A stretch of 64,000 nt of DNA from an uncultured Myxococcales bacterium (GTDB lineage: Bacteria; Myxococcota_A; UBA9042; DTJE01), in the NCBI GenBank assembly GCA_903857665.1, contig CAIOFV010000061.1, positions 62,001-126,000 of the forward strand. Direction: 5' to 3'. The number at the start of each line of letters is the position of its first letter. The first letter of the stretch is position 1. Both the position numbers and the translations under genes were made by a program. The notes under the pieces were generated by a model. It saw nothing but the letters and a program-made list of their open reading frames with translations. It made no database searches and had not been told where the DNA came from. Below, in pieces: positions 32,687 to 40,049 of the stretch.

Positions 32687-34480
32687 ATGCGCCTGCTGCC
32701 CCTGGTCGCCATGGTGGCCTTGGCCGGCTGTGGCCTGTCCTCCACGCCTGCAGACACGCTGGGGGATCCCGGCCTCAGCGACACGGGAGGGGATCCCGGC
32801 CCCGACGACACGCCGGGCACTCCCAAGATCGCAACGGATCCAGCCGACATCCTGGACCTGGGCGTCGCGATCGAAGGGGGAATCGCCGAAGCATCGTTCA
32901 CCATCGTCAACGTCGGCGCCGCCGACCTTCACGTGACGTCGATCACGTTCTTCGGTGCCGCCGGGTTCTACCTGCAGTGGCCTTGCGTGCCCACGGCCAC
33001 CAGCACCCTGACGATCGGCGAGTGGATGGAGGTCCGGTCCCAGGCGACGTTGATCGGCAGCGCCGATTGCCAGGACATCGTGATTCCCGGGAACTCGTCG
33101 TTCGGGCCGGTACCGGTTCAGTACCGGGCCTCCGGCCCCGACAAGGCCGTCGCCACGCTCATCCTCACGTCGAACGACCCGGGGTACAACGCGACCAATG
33201 GCGACGGGCTCCACCTGGAGCTCCGGGCGAACCAGGGCGGCCCGTGCATCCGCGTGGTCCCGGCGCCGGTCGATTTCGGCACGGTGATCGTGAACGGCAG
33301 CAAGGCCGTCAGCGCCGTGCTGGAATCCTGCGGCGACCACGACGTGGCCATCACGGACCTGGCCTTCAGCAGCGACACCAGCGCGATCTTTTCGCTGGAC
33401 GCCACGGCGTTGGGGGCCTTCGACGCGGCCACCCCCATCACGCTGGCCCCAGGCATGCAGTCCCAGCCGTTCCTGGTCACGTGCAGTCCCGTGAAGATCA
33501 CCACGGATGCCCAGGGCGCCCTGGTGGCGGACACGGGTACCCTGCGGGTCACGTACTCGTCGCCCGCCGAGGTGCTGAAGGTCCCGATGACGTGCCTGCC
33601 GGTGAAGGCCGAATGCGCTGTGTGCGATTTCACGATCCGCGCCGGAAAGAACGGCCAGGTGGTGAAGGACGGCGACTCGATCTCCCCGCTATACCATTCG
33701 GACGTGCTCTACTTCACCGACGATTCATTCGACAAGATGATCCCGGGCGGCATCAAGACCCGGCTGTGGGACGTCACCCCGGCGACCGGTTCGGCGACCT
33801 TCGTCCCGAACAACGCATTTTCGCCAGTGACCTACCAGCCGAACGTCATCGACACCTACACGTTCAGCCTGACCGTCACCAACCAGGGGGGCTGCTCCGA
33901 CACCTGCAGGAAGGTCGTCCGGGTGGTCGGCACACCGGGCTGCCACGTCGAATTGACCTGGAACACGCCGTCGGACCCGGACCCGACCGATTCGAACGGC
34001 TCGGACATGGACCTGCATGTCGTGCACCCCAGCGCGACCGGCGCGGAACTGGACATGACCGGCTCGCCGTACGGGTATTTCGACGGAACCTATGATTGCT
34101 ACTCGTTGAACGCGAACCCGATCTGGGACACGCAGTACCCGGCCGACCCGAAGTACCAGCCGCACCTGGATCGCGGCGACGAGGACGGCGCCGGGCCCGA
34201 GAACTGGAACTACGCCATTCCCGAGGACGGCAAGTGCTACAGGGTGGGCGTCCACTATTTCGACGACCACGGCTTCGGCACGTCGTACCCGACCCTCCGC
34301 GTGTTCACCAACGACGTCGTCCCGGTCTATGAAAAGACGCTGACCCGGGCGATGAACATGAGTGACCTGTGGGACGTGGGCCGCGTGTGCTGCACGAACC
34401 CGTCCCAACCCTTCATCGAGTTCACGAAGCCGGACAGCGGGGATCCCGCCATCGTCCCGAACTACCCCGCGCCCTTCTAG
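32687..34480 (+). CDS. Lipoprotein with choice-of-anchor/Ig-like domains
   Basis: 597 residues. CGGAGGG lies upstream of the ATG. Lipobox LAGC, Cys15, and an acidic spacer to about 45. Residues about 48-190 and 190-305 resemble choice-of-anchor D / ASPM-type Ig-like modules (DLGVAIEGGIAEASFTIVN and VDFGTVIVNGSKAVSAVLE at the same position in each copy). A PKD-like segment (about 320-420) follows. The final domain has DSNGSDMDLHVVHP at about 443, as in YfaP-like and related surface domains. It ends with aromatic strands. No catalytic residues; an adhesive or structural role is inferred. Confidence 0.65.
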   Translation: MRLLPLVAMVALAGCGLSSTPADTLGDPGLSDTGGDPGPDDTPGTPKIATDPADILDLGVAIEGGIAEASFTIVNVGAADLHVTSITFFGAAGFYLQWPCVPTATSTLTIGEWMEVRSQATLIGSADCQDIVIPGNSSFGPVPVQYRASGPDKAVATLILTSNDPGYNATNGDGLHLELRANQGGPCIRVVPAPVDFGTVIVNGSKAVSAVLESCGDHDVAITDLAFSSDTSAIFSLDATALGAFDAATPITLAPGMQSQPFLVTCSPVKITTDAQGALVADTGTLRVTYSSPAEVLKVPMTCLPVKAECAVCDFTIRAGKNGQVVKDGDSISPLYHSDVLYFTDDSFDKMIPGGIKTRLWDVTPATGSATFVPNNAFSPVTYQPNVIDTYTFSLTVTNQGGCSDTCRKVVRVVGTPGCHVELTWNTPSDPDPTDSNGSDMDLHVVHPSATGAELDMTGSPYGYFDGTYDCYSLNANPIWDTQYPADPKYQPHLDRGDEDGAGPENWNYAIPEDGKCYRVGVHYFDDHGFGTSYPTLRVFTNDVVPVYEKTLTRAMNMSDLWDVGRVCCTNPSQPFIEFTKPDSGDPAIVPNYPAPF

Positions 34481-34538
34481 GACTTGCTTTCACCCCGCGC
34501 ATTCCGTTCAATGTCCACTCGAAGGCGGGGGGGAAGTG

Positions 34539-35762
34539 ATGCTCAAGCGGCGTGCACTGTGGCTGCCGATCCTCCTGGGAACGCTGGCCTGGAACTGCCG
34601 GGGGGCCGCGATCGCCGATGCGGACAGCGGGACCGACGCGGACGCCCCGGACATTGTCGACCCGGGCGATGCCTCGGACGCCAGCGACGCGTGCCTGGTC
34701 GTCGGCAGCGATACCCCGTGCGCAACCTTCGAATGCCTCGACCCCATCCGCTACGCGACCTACTCCCAGAAGGAGTGCACCTCCTTTTCGAACGACCCCG
34801 ACTGCTGCTCCGGACAAACCTGCATCGCCGGGCCACCGGGCATCTGTGCCGAGGGGTCCGCCTGCCTGGGGGACCCGAACGGGTTGAAACCCTGCAAGAC
34901 GGTCGAGTGCGGGCGGCCTTCCGATCCCGCATGCCCTGACGGCGCCTACTGCGACCTGTTCCCCGGGGATTGCGCGACCACCGTCGGGGGAACCTGCGCC
35001 TCGACCCCGGTCGAATGCCCGGACGACAGCGCGCGGGTCGCGACGGATCGCTGGGCCTGCGGTTGCGACGGCAAGTCCTACGAAAACGACTGCAAGAGGC
35101 AGGCGGCCTCGACCGCACGCGCCGCGTGGGGACCCTGCTGCGATCCGTCCAGGCTCCTGCTGGACCGGGAGCACCCGGAACAGTACCCCGAGTGGGTGGC
35201 TTGCGGCGAAGGCAGCGCGGAACTGGCCGCCACGTCGATCCACCTGGGCACCTGCTTCCAGGGTGCCGACGCCGTCGCGCGCGGATGCCAGGCCGGGGAG
35301 TGGGCCTGCACCGATTCCCTGCGACTGGACGTGGTGACGTTCGGCACCCGGATCCCCGACTACCAGTGGACCTGGCTGTGCCAGTTGACGGGCCTCCCCG
35401 GGGTCAGGCGCGTCACAGGGCGGCGGTGCCCGGACGCGTGCGGTCCCGGGACCCGGTGCCTCGCGACCTGGCCCACCAGCGGCATCGCCTGCCAGGCCTC
35501 GTGCGAGGCCGTCGAGGTCGCACGGGAACGGCAGAGGCGCCCCTGCCAGCAGGACGCCGATTGCCGCGCCGTCCGCAGCCTCTGCGGGATGGGCCTCCAA
35601 GGGTGCTGGGAGGCGGCCCGTCGCGACGCCACCGACGCGGATCTCGACGCGCTGTCCCAGCCCTGGAGCGACGCCGGCTGCTTTTCCAGCCCCTGCGAAT
35701 GCATGCCGTTCCAGGGGACCGTGAAGTGCCAGGACAACGTCTGCGGGGTGGTGCCGCTGTAG
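34539..35762 (+). CDS. Exported Cys-rich protein with Kazal-like module
   Basis: 407 residues. The ATG at 34539 follows a G7-A-A run at 34527-34535 that serves as ribosome site. The N-terminal hydrophobic stretch ends in AWNC (Cys20). This is a poor lipobox because Trp-Asn precede the Cys, so lipidation is uncertain. An Asp-rich spacer follows (about 25-50), then about 30 Cys. Residues about 165-205 read C-P-D-D...C-G-C-D-G-K-S-Y-E-N-D-C, the signature of Kazal-type protease inhibitor domains, although the reactive loop cannot be assigned. The C-terminal half is disulfide-rich and unassigned. Confidence 0.62.
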   Translation: MLKRRALWLPILLGTLAWNCRGAAIADADSGTDADAPDIVDPGDASDASDACLVVGSDTPCATFECLDPIRYATYSQKECTSFSNDPDCCSGQTCIAGPPGICAEGSACLGDPNGLKPCKTVECGRPSDPACPDGAYCDLFPGDCATTVGGTCASTPVECPDDSARVATDRWACGCDGKSYENDCKRQAASTARAAWGPCCDPSRLLLDREHPEQYPEWVACGEGSAELAATSIHLGTCFQGADAVARGCQAGEWACTDSLRLDVVTFGTRIPDYQWTWLCQLTGLPGVRRVTGRRCPDACGPGTRCLATWPTSGIACQASCEAVEVARERQRRPCQQDADCRAVRSLCGMGLQGCWEAARRDATDADLDALSQPWSDAGCFSSPCECMPFQGTVKCQDNVCGVVPL

Positions 35763-35810
35763 GATCGGCAGGCCACGGGGCCGCCGACCGATCCGGGAAC
35801 GGGAGGAACC

Positions 35811-35972
35811 CTGCGCATCGTCCGGATCGCCCTCGGCGTGGACGTGAACACCCTGCTGCGGCTGGCCGTGCGGCAGGACGCGCCCACGGCCCACAACCAC
35901 CGTACCGCGAACACCCTCGTTTCATCCGGCCTGATCGGCGGCAAGGTGGGCATCGTTCGGGAATCGCGGTGA
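35811..35972 (+). pseudogene. Miniature methylglyoxal synthase remnant (in-frame internal deletion)
   Basis: A frame of 53 codons opens with CTG directly behind GGGAGGAACC. The first residues (L-R-I-V-R-I-A) match the start of MgsA, M-R-I-V-L-I-A. After two residues it continues as VDVNTLLRLAVRQDAPTAHNHRTAN and ends LIGGKVG, matching the C-terminal 45 residues of the intact MgsA encoded at 26860. The central about 80 residues, including His8, Asp60 and His87, are missing without loss of frame. The ribosome-site arrangement also matches mgsA. It cannot be an active MgsA. It may be a decaying duplicate or a retained mini-protein; the start codon has changed to CTG. Confidence 0.72.
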
Positions 35973-35991
35973 AGGCGTCCCCGGACCCGTG

Positions 35992-36717
35992 CTATTGCGC
36001 CCCTTGCAACTTGAAGAGCGTCTGGTACTCGACCGCGAGCTTGCAGCAGGTCTCGCCCTGAGCGGTATTGCAGTCGACCGCCTGGAAGCAGTCCTTGGGG
36101 CACGTCGCGGCGCAATACCCGTTGCAGCAGACCTCGCCGGCCGGGGAGTTGCAGTCCGTAGCCGCCTTGCAGGTGCGCGGGCACGTCGCCGAGGGCCGGC
36201 ACACGGGTTTCGCAAAGACCTCGGGGATCGTGCTGCAGCAGGCCATGTCCTCGCCGGCGTCCGCGCAGTCCTTGCTGGCGGAACACGCCTTCGGGCACTC
36301 CGCCGCCGCCAGGCAACGCGGGATCTTGAGGTTCGAACAGCAGACCGTCGATTCCCCGCAGTCCGAATCAACCGTGCACCCCTTCACGCAACCCTGGGGA
36401 GCCCGGCACTCCATCTCGCCGTCGAAGGGCGCTGCCCCGCGACAGCAGACGGTCCCCTGCGTGCATTCCGAATCGGCCTTGCAGTTCTTCGAGCACTCGG
36501 CCGCCGCGGAGCAGTATTGGACCCCGGAGCCGAACAGCCGCGACTGGCAGCAGACCTGCCCGCCGGTGCAGTCCTTGTCCGCCTGGCACCCGGCGAAGCA
36601 GGTGGCCGCCGCACCCAGGCAGACCCCCTTCGTGCCGGTGTCCTTGCTCTTGCACCCCCCGGCGACCGACACGACCAGCACCAGGATCGGCGCCACTGCC
36701 CGAAGATTCCGGCCCAC
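35992..36717 (-). CDS. Cys-rich repeat lipoprotein
   Basis: 241 residues if started at the GTG 36717, which gives a compact signal peptide ending in SVAGGC (Cys22). The frame continues to a TTG at 36768 with no better site. The mature part has six to seven repeats of about 30-35 residues built on C-x3-C-x4-D-C...G-x-x-C-C, for example CFAGCQADKDC...VCC and CSKNCKADSEC...VCC. They resemble dickkopf/WAP-like disulfide modules seen in other Myxococcota lipoproteins. Function unknown. It is convergent with the mgsA remnant, 19 bases away. Confidence 0.65.
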   Translation of the reverse strand: MGRNLRAVAPILVLVVSVAGGCKSKDTGTKGVCLGAAATCFAGCQADKDCTGGQVCCQSRLFGSGVQYCSAAAECSKNCKADSECTQGTVCCRGAAPFDGEMECRAPQGCVKGCTVDSDCGESTVCCSNLKIPRCLAAAECPKACSASKDCADAGEDMACCSTIPEVFAKPVCRPSATCPRTCKAATDCNSPAGEVCCNGYCAATCPKDCFQAVDCNTAQGETCCKLAVEYQTLFKLQGAQ

Positions 36718-36874
36718 GTTCAGCCCCGCATGCGTTGGAGTCGGGGGAAGGGTCTCATGAACCGGCAACCAGCGTCAATCCACAACTTCCGTAGCGGATC
36801 GGACCTGTCGGGCGGACCCGGGATAAGGGGGGGAAGGCACGAGGGGCAGGGGCATCGAGGCAGGCGAGTGCCGA

Positions 36875-37684
36875 TCAGAACGAAAAGCCGGAGCCCTCGT
36901 CCAGGAAGAGGTCGAACCCCGAGCGCTTCCGTGCGTTCACGCCGTTGTATCGAAGACGGTCGCCGCTTGAAGTCACCAGTTCGAAGGACCACTGGGCGTT
37001 CGCCTTGAGGATGGACCCCGCGGTCGCGTTGGCGGCCCCGGTGGAATGCAGTTGCATCGTCCGCAGCTCTTCCGTATCCGAAGCCTCGGAAACGAAGAAC
37101 ACGGGGTACGCGCCCCCCTTGTAGAACTCGACGCGTCGCACCTGCAAGCCAGCGGCCGCCAATGCCTTCCGGACGCCATGGGCCCATGTGGACGGGTCCG
37201 CGATGACCTTGTCGGGAATCCCGTATCCGAGGGTCCCGTTGCCCCTCTGGTACGCGGGATACTCGTCCTTGCTGCCGGCCGCCTTGCCGCCAGCGTTCTT
37301 GTCGATGGAGGAAACCAGCACACCCACCGGACGGCAGTACCAGGCCGTCTCGCCGGGAACCAACTGACCGGTGACGGTGGCGCGGCCCGATGTGGGCAGT
37401 TTGATCTTTCCGGTCGTATCGACCAGTTGGATCTCGGCGGCCGAGGCCTGGCCCCCGACGAAGTCGCACGTCACGCACAACGGCGAGTCGAGTGTCAGGG
37501 TGATGCAATCGATGAGTTTCCCCGACCCCTCGTGCACGATCTTCCCTGCCGAAACCGTCCCGGAAACCGTGACCGTCGCGCCATCGCAATCGGCACACGT
37601 CTGCGCAAGGGCGCTCCCGGACGCAAGGGACCCGGCGAGGAGGGCGGCAGGCAGTACAACGGCAAACCGGCGCAACGCGTTCAT
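36875..37684 (-). CDS. Secreted protein of unknown function
   Basis: 269 residues. GGAGGTCCC precedes the ATG. The classical signal peptide is cleaved at ALA-QT (about 27), with no lipobox. The mature start TCADCDG and two further Cys (about 70 and 73) may form disulfides. The rest is predicted alpha/beta, with a Lys/Arg-rich segment near 250 and an acidic tail. I do not recognise the family. It is located between a Cys-rich lipoprotein and the tRNA pair on the same strand. Confidence 0.6.
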   Translation of the reverse strand: MNALRRFAVVLPAALLAGSLASGSALAQTCADCDGATVTVSGTVSAGKIVHEGSGKLIDCITLTLDSPLCVTCDFVGGQASAAEIQLVDTTGKIKLPTSGRATVTGQLVPGETAWYCRPVGVLVSSIDKNAGGKAAGSKDEYPAYQRGNGTLGYGIPDKVIADPSTWAHGVRKALAAAGLQVRRVEFYKGGAYPVFFVSEASDTEELRTMQLHSTGAANATAGSILKANAQWSFELVTSSGDRLRYNGVNARKRSGFDLFLDEGSGFSF

Positions 37685-37814
37685 GGGACCTCCATCTCAA
37701 CCATCGATGGGGACATCACGACGGCGCTCGCACCGCAAAGGGCGAGCCGGGCCACCTGCAGCGGATGCGCGGGCAGGGCATGCCGCACGCCTGATTCAAG
37801 TTCGAACAGTGTAT

Positions 37815-37892
37815 TGGCGACCCCAACGGGATTCGAACCCGTGTCGCGGGCGTGAAAGGCCCGTGTCCTTGACCTGGCTAGACGATGGGGTC
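37815..37892 (-). tRNA. tRNA-Glu (anticodon TTC), CCA encoded
   Basis: The minus strand folds into a complete cloverleaf. The acceptor GACCCCA pairs with TGGGGTC, the anticodon stem CGGGC/GCCCG encloses loop CTTTCAC (anticodon TTC at 37856-37854), and the T-arm contains GGTTCGAATCC. Discriminator G at 37818 is followed by encoded CCA (37817-37815). Confidence 0.95.
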
Positions 37893-37905
37893 AAGCAAGC
37901 ATCAA

Positions 37906-37978
37906 TGAGCCCAGCGAGATTCGAACTCGCGACCAACGGCTTAAAAGGCCGCTGCTCTACCGGCTGAGCTATGGGCCC
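37906..37978 (-). tRNA. tRNA-Lys (anticodon TTT), CCA not encoded
   Basis: The acceptor GGGCCCA pairs with TGGGCTC (one G-U). The D-arm contains TAGCTCAGCCGGTAGAGCA, the anticodon loop is CTTTTAA (anticodon TTT at 37945-37943), and the T-loop is GTTCGAATC. The discriminator A is followed by TTG, so CCA must be added enzymatically. It is first in the pair, 13 bases before tRNA-Glu. Confidence 0.95.
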
Positions 37979-37999
37979 GGCTCAAAGAAACGCGGGGCA

Positions 38000-38028
38000 A
38001 TCTACACTCGGAGGCCAACGGTTGTCAA
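38000..38028 (-). promoter_or_regulatory. Promoter of the tRNA-Lys/tRNA-Glu unit
   Basis: Minus strand: TTGACA (38028-38023), 17 bases, GTAGAT (38005-38000). The -10 is 21 bases before the tRNA-Lys 5' end. The perfect -35 and spacing support joint transcription of both tRNAs. Confidence 0.7.
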
Positions 38029-38130
38029 GGAGCACGGTGCGACGGGCCTCCCGGGGCGACCGCCCGCGTGCCGGGCCTCCCTCCGACCCCCGCGGAATGC
38101 CGGAATTTCTGCCCCGGTCACGGCCGAGGC

Positions 38131-38136
38131 TATACT
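38131..38136 (+). promoter_or_regulatory. -10 element (TATACT) for the gene at 38184
   Basis: TATACT is 47 bases upstream of the start. The matching -35 (TTCTGC, 18 bases away) is weak. Confidence 0.4.
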
Positions 38137-38183
38137 CGGCGCCACAAACCGTCGCGACCCGGGGATCAAGCTTGGAGGGAACG

Positions 38184-39905
38184 ATGAGGATCGGAACGCT
38201 GGCGTTCATCGCGCTATCGAGCCTTCTGTTGGTACGGTGCGGAGGCTCGAGCGGCCAGCCCGCCGATGCGATCTCCACCGACGTACCGGGCGATGGCGTC
38301 GGGACGGACCTCCCGGACGGCACGACGACCGACCTGCCGGCGGACGTGCCCATCGACCCCGCCGGGACCGACCTCCCGATCGACACTCCCGATGTCGCCG
38401 GCGACCTGTCCGCCGACGGGTCCGATTCGACGACGACGGACACGCAGGGCGACGTGACGAACGACACGCCGGACGCCGCACCGGGGGTGCCGGCGGTCAA
38501 GGCCGCCCACATGTCCGGCACCTGGTGCGACGTGAACGCCGGCCAGGCGGCCACGCGGACCATTTCCAACGTGTCCTGCGACTGGCAGGGGTGGACGGGA
38601 CACTGCCTGGCGCTGGCCAACGCCGATGCCGATCCCTCGCTGACCACCTACGTGGACTGCAGCGCGGACACGTTCAGTTCGACCATCATGGCCGGCAGGC
38701 AGGTCTTCGACGACCTCACGGGAGCGACGTTCCAGGATGCGTATGGAACGCCGCACGCCGCGAGCCGTCCGTTCTCGCACCTGGGGCGGCGGTACGACAC
38801 GATCTTCACGCAGCGGACCGACGGGGGCGGAAGCAACGTCCTGTTCGGCTGGCTATTCCAGGGCTTCGACCAGGCTTCCAGCTTCAGCCTGCTGACGCCG
38901 AACCCGGTGGAACTGGACTACTCGGCGAACACGCAGCCCGCCCTGGGCGTCACCGGGGACCGCGTCTTCGGCGTCTACGTCCCGCCGGGCACGACCTCGA
39001 TCCACTCGCTGTCAGTGCAGGTGCCCCAGACCGAGGACACGCCGTGGACCGACGCGGTCCTTCCCGACGTGGCATGCCCCGCAGGCACGGTGTCGGGAAG
39101 CGCCATCGTGTGCCGCGAGGCCGAACCCTTCAGCGCCAGGGGCGTGGTGGTCACGTGCCTGGACGGCACGGGAGACACGATCGGCACCGTCGTGCTGAAG
39201 ACGAAGGACGGGGTGGCGTTCCAGCAGGCGACCCTGTCGACCGGCGTGGCCACGGCCATCTCGTCCTACGGCGGCCTGGGCAACTGCTTCACCCGGGGCG
39301 ACGACCTCTACGTGACGTACGCCTGGTGGGACGGGAACGGCGGGCTCTGGCACGTCGGTCTGTACCGCTTCAAGGACGGCACGCTGCCCTGGGACACCGA
39401 CGTGTACGGCGGGCCCCGGAGCATCACGGACCTGCCCGCCGACCCCCGTGCGCAGGTGTCGTTCACGAAGTTCCTGACGGACGGGACGACCCACTGGATA
39501 CTGCTGAGGACCGAAGGATCGGGGGTCCCCACGCTGGACCGTTTCGGCCGGTCGACTGACGAAGGGCAGACATGGTCCTTCCACGACGAGCCGGACGGGA
39601 CCGAGATGCCGGACTTCGTGCTCACGCAGGCCGGTTTCAACATCCCGGAAAACGAGTTCATCCTGGTGCGCGAGTTGATCCAGCTGGGCGGCTCGCCCCG
39701 CAAGGGCACGCCGGAGTTCCTGTACGGGTACGATCCGGCCAGCCCGACCCAGGTGGACGTCACGATGGGCGATATCGCGATTCCCGCCGGCTTCACGGGC
39801 CGCATGCACCTGGACAACGAGGTGGCCGTGTACGCCTACATGCCGTGGTCGGACTCCGGCGGACCGACCCAGATGCAGATCCAACTCTTCAACGTGGGCC
39901 ACTAG
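38184..39905 (+). CDS. Putative lipoprotein with long Asp/Thr/Pro spacer
   Basis: 573 residues. GGAGGGAACG precedes the ATG. The signal-like segment ends in LLVRC (Cys19). The Arg before the Cys departs from the lipobox consensus, so lipidation is uncertain. Residues about 22-103 are D-x-P, D-L-P and D-T repeats. The mature domain (about 105-573) is rich in W/Y/G strands such as YVTYAWWDGNGGLWHVGLYRF and TDEGQTWSFHD. The latter resembles the Asp-box (S-x-D-x-G-x-T-W) of sialidase/BNR-type propellers. A six-bladed propeller is possible; no sialidase Arg triad could be assigned. Confidence 0.6.
   Translation: MRIGTLAFIALSSLLLVRCGGSSGQPADAISTDVPGDGVGTDLPDGTTTDLPADVPIDPAGTDLPIDTPDVAGDLSADGSDSTTTDTQGDVTNDTPDAAPGVPAVKAAHMSGTWCDVNAGQAATRTISNVSCDWQGWTGHCLALANADADPSLTTYVDCSADTFSSTIMAGRQVFDDLTGATFQDAYGTPHAASRPFSHLGRRYDTIFTQRTDGGGSNVLFGWLFQGFDQASSFSLLTPNPVELDYSANTQPALGVTGDRVFGVYVPPGTTSIHSLSVQVPQTEDTPWTDAVLPDVACPAGTVSGSAIVCREAEPFSARGVVVTCLDGTGDTIGTVVLKTKDGVAFQQATLSTGVATAISSYGGLGNCFTRGDDLYVTYAWWDGNGGLWHVGLYRFKDGTLPWDTDVYGGPRSITDLPADPRAQVSFTKFLTDGTTHWILLRTEGSGVPTLDRFGRSTDEGQTWSFHDEPDGTEMPDFVLTQAGFNIPENEFILVRELIQLGGSPRKGTPEFLYGYDPASPTQVDVTMGDIAIPAGFTGRMHLDNEVAVYAYMPWSDSGGPTQMQIQLFNVGH
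38262..38484 (+). repeat. Asp-rich spacer repeat
   Basis: Degenerate GAC-rich codon repeats encode T-D-x-P/D-L-P-x-D units between the signal peptide and the folded part of the protein at 38184. Confidence 0.5.
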
Positions 39906-40049
39906 GGGCCTGGCGGGCCCCGATCCTTCGAAGAACCGAAGTATCCCCGGACGGACCAACGCCTCCCGCCCCTCGTGTTCGCGAAAATTCACTTCTGTCG
40001 CCTGTTTTCAGGTAGAACCCGGGATGGAGTCGCAGCGAGGGCAGACAGG

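Noticed and set aside
35811..35972. A second functional methylglyoxal synthase
   Set aside because: All catalytic residues that align to His8, Asp60 and His87 of the intact enzyme are missing.
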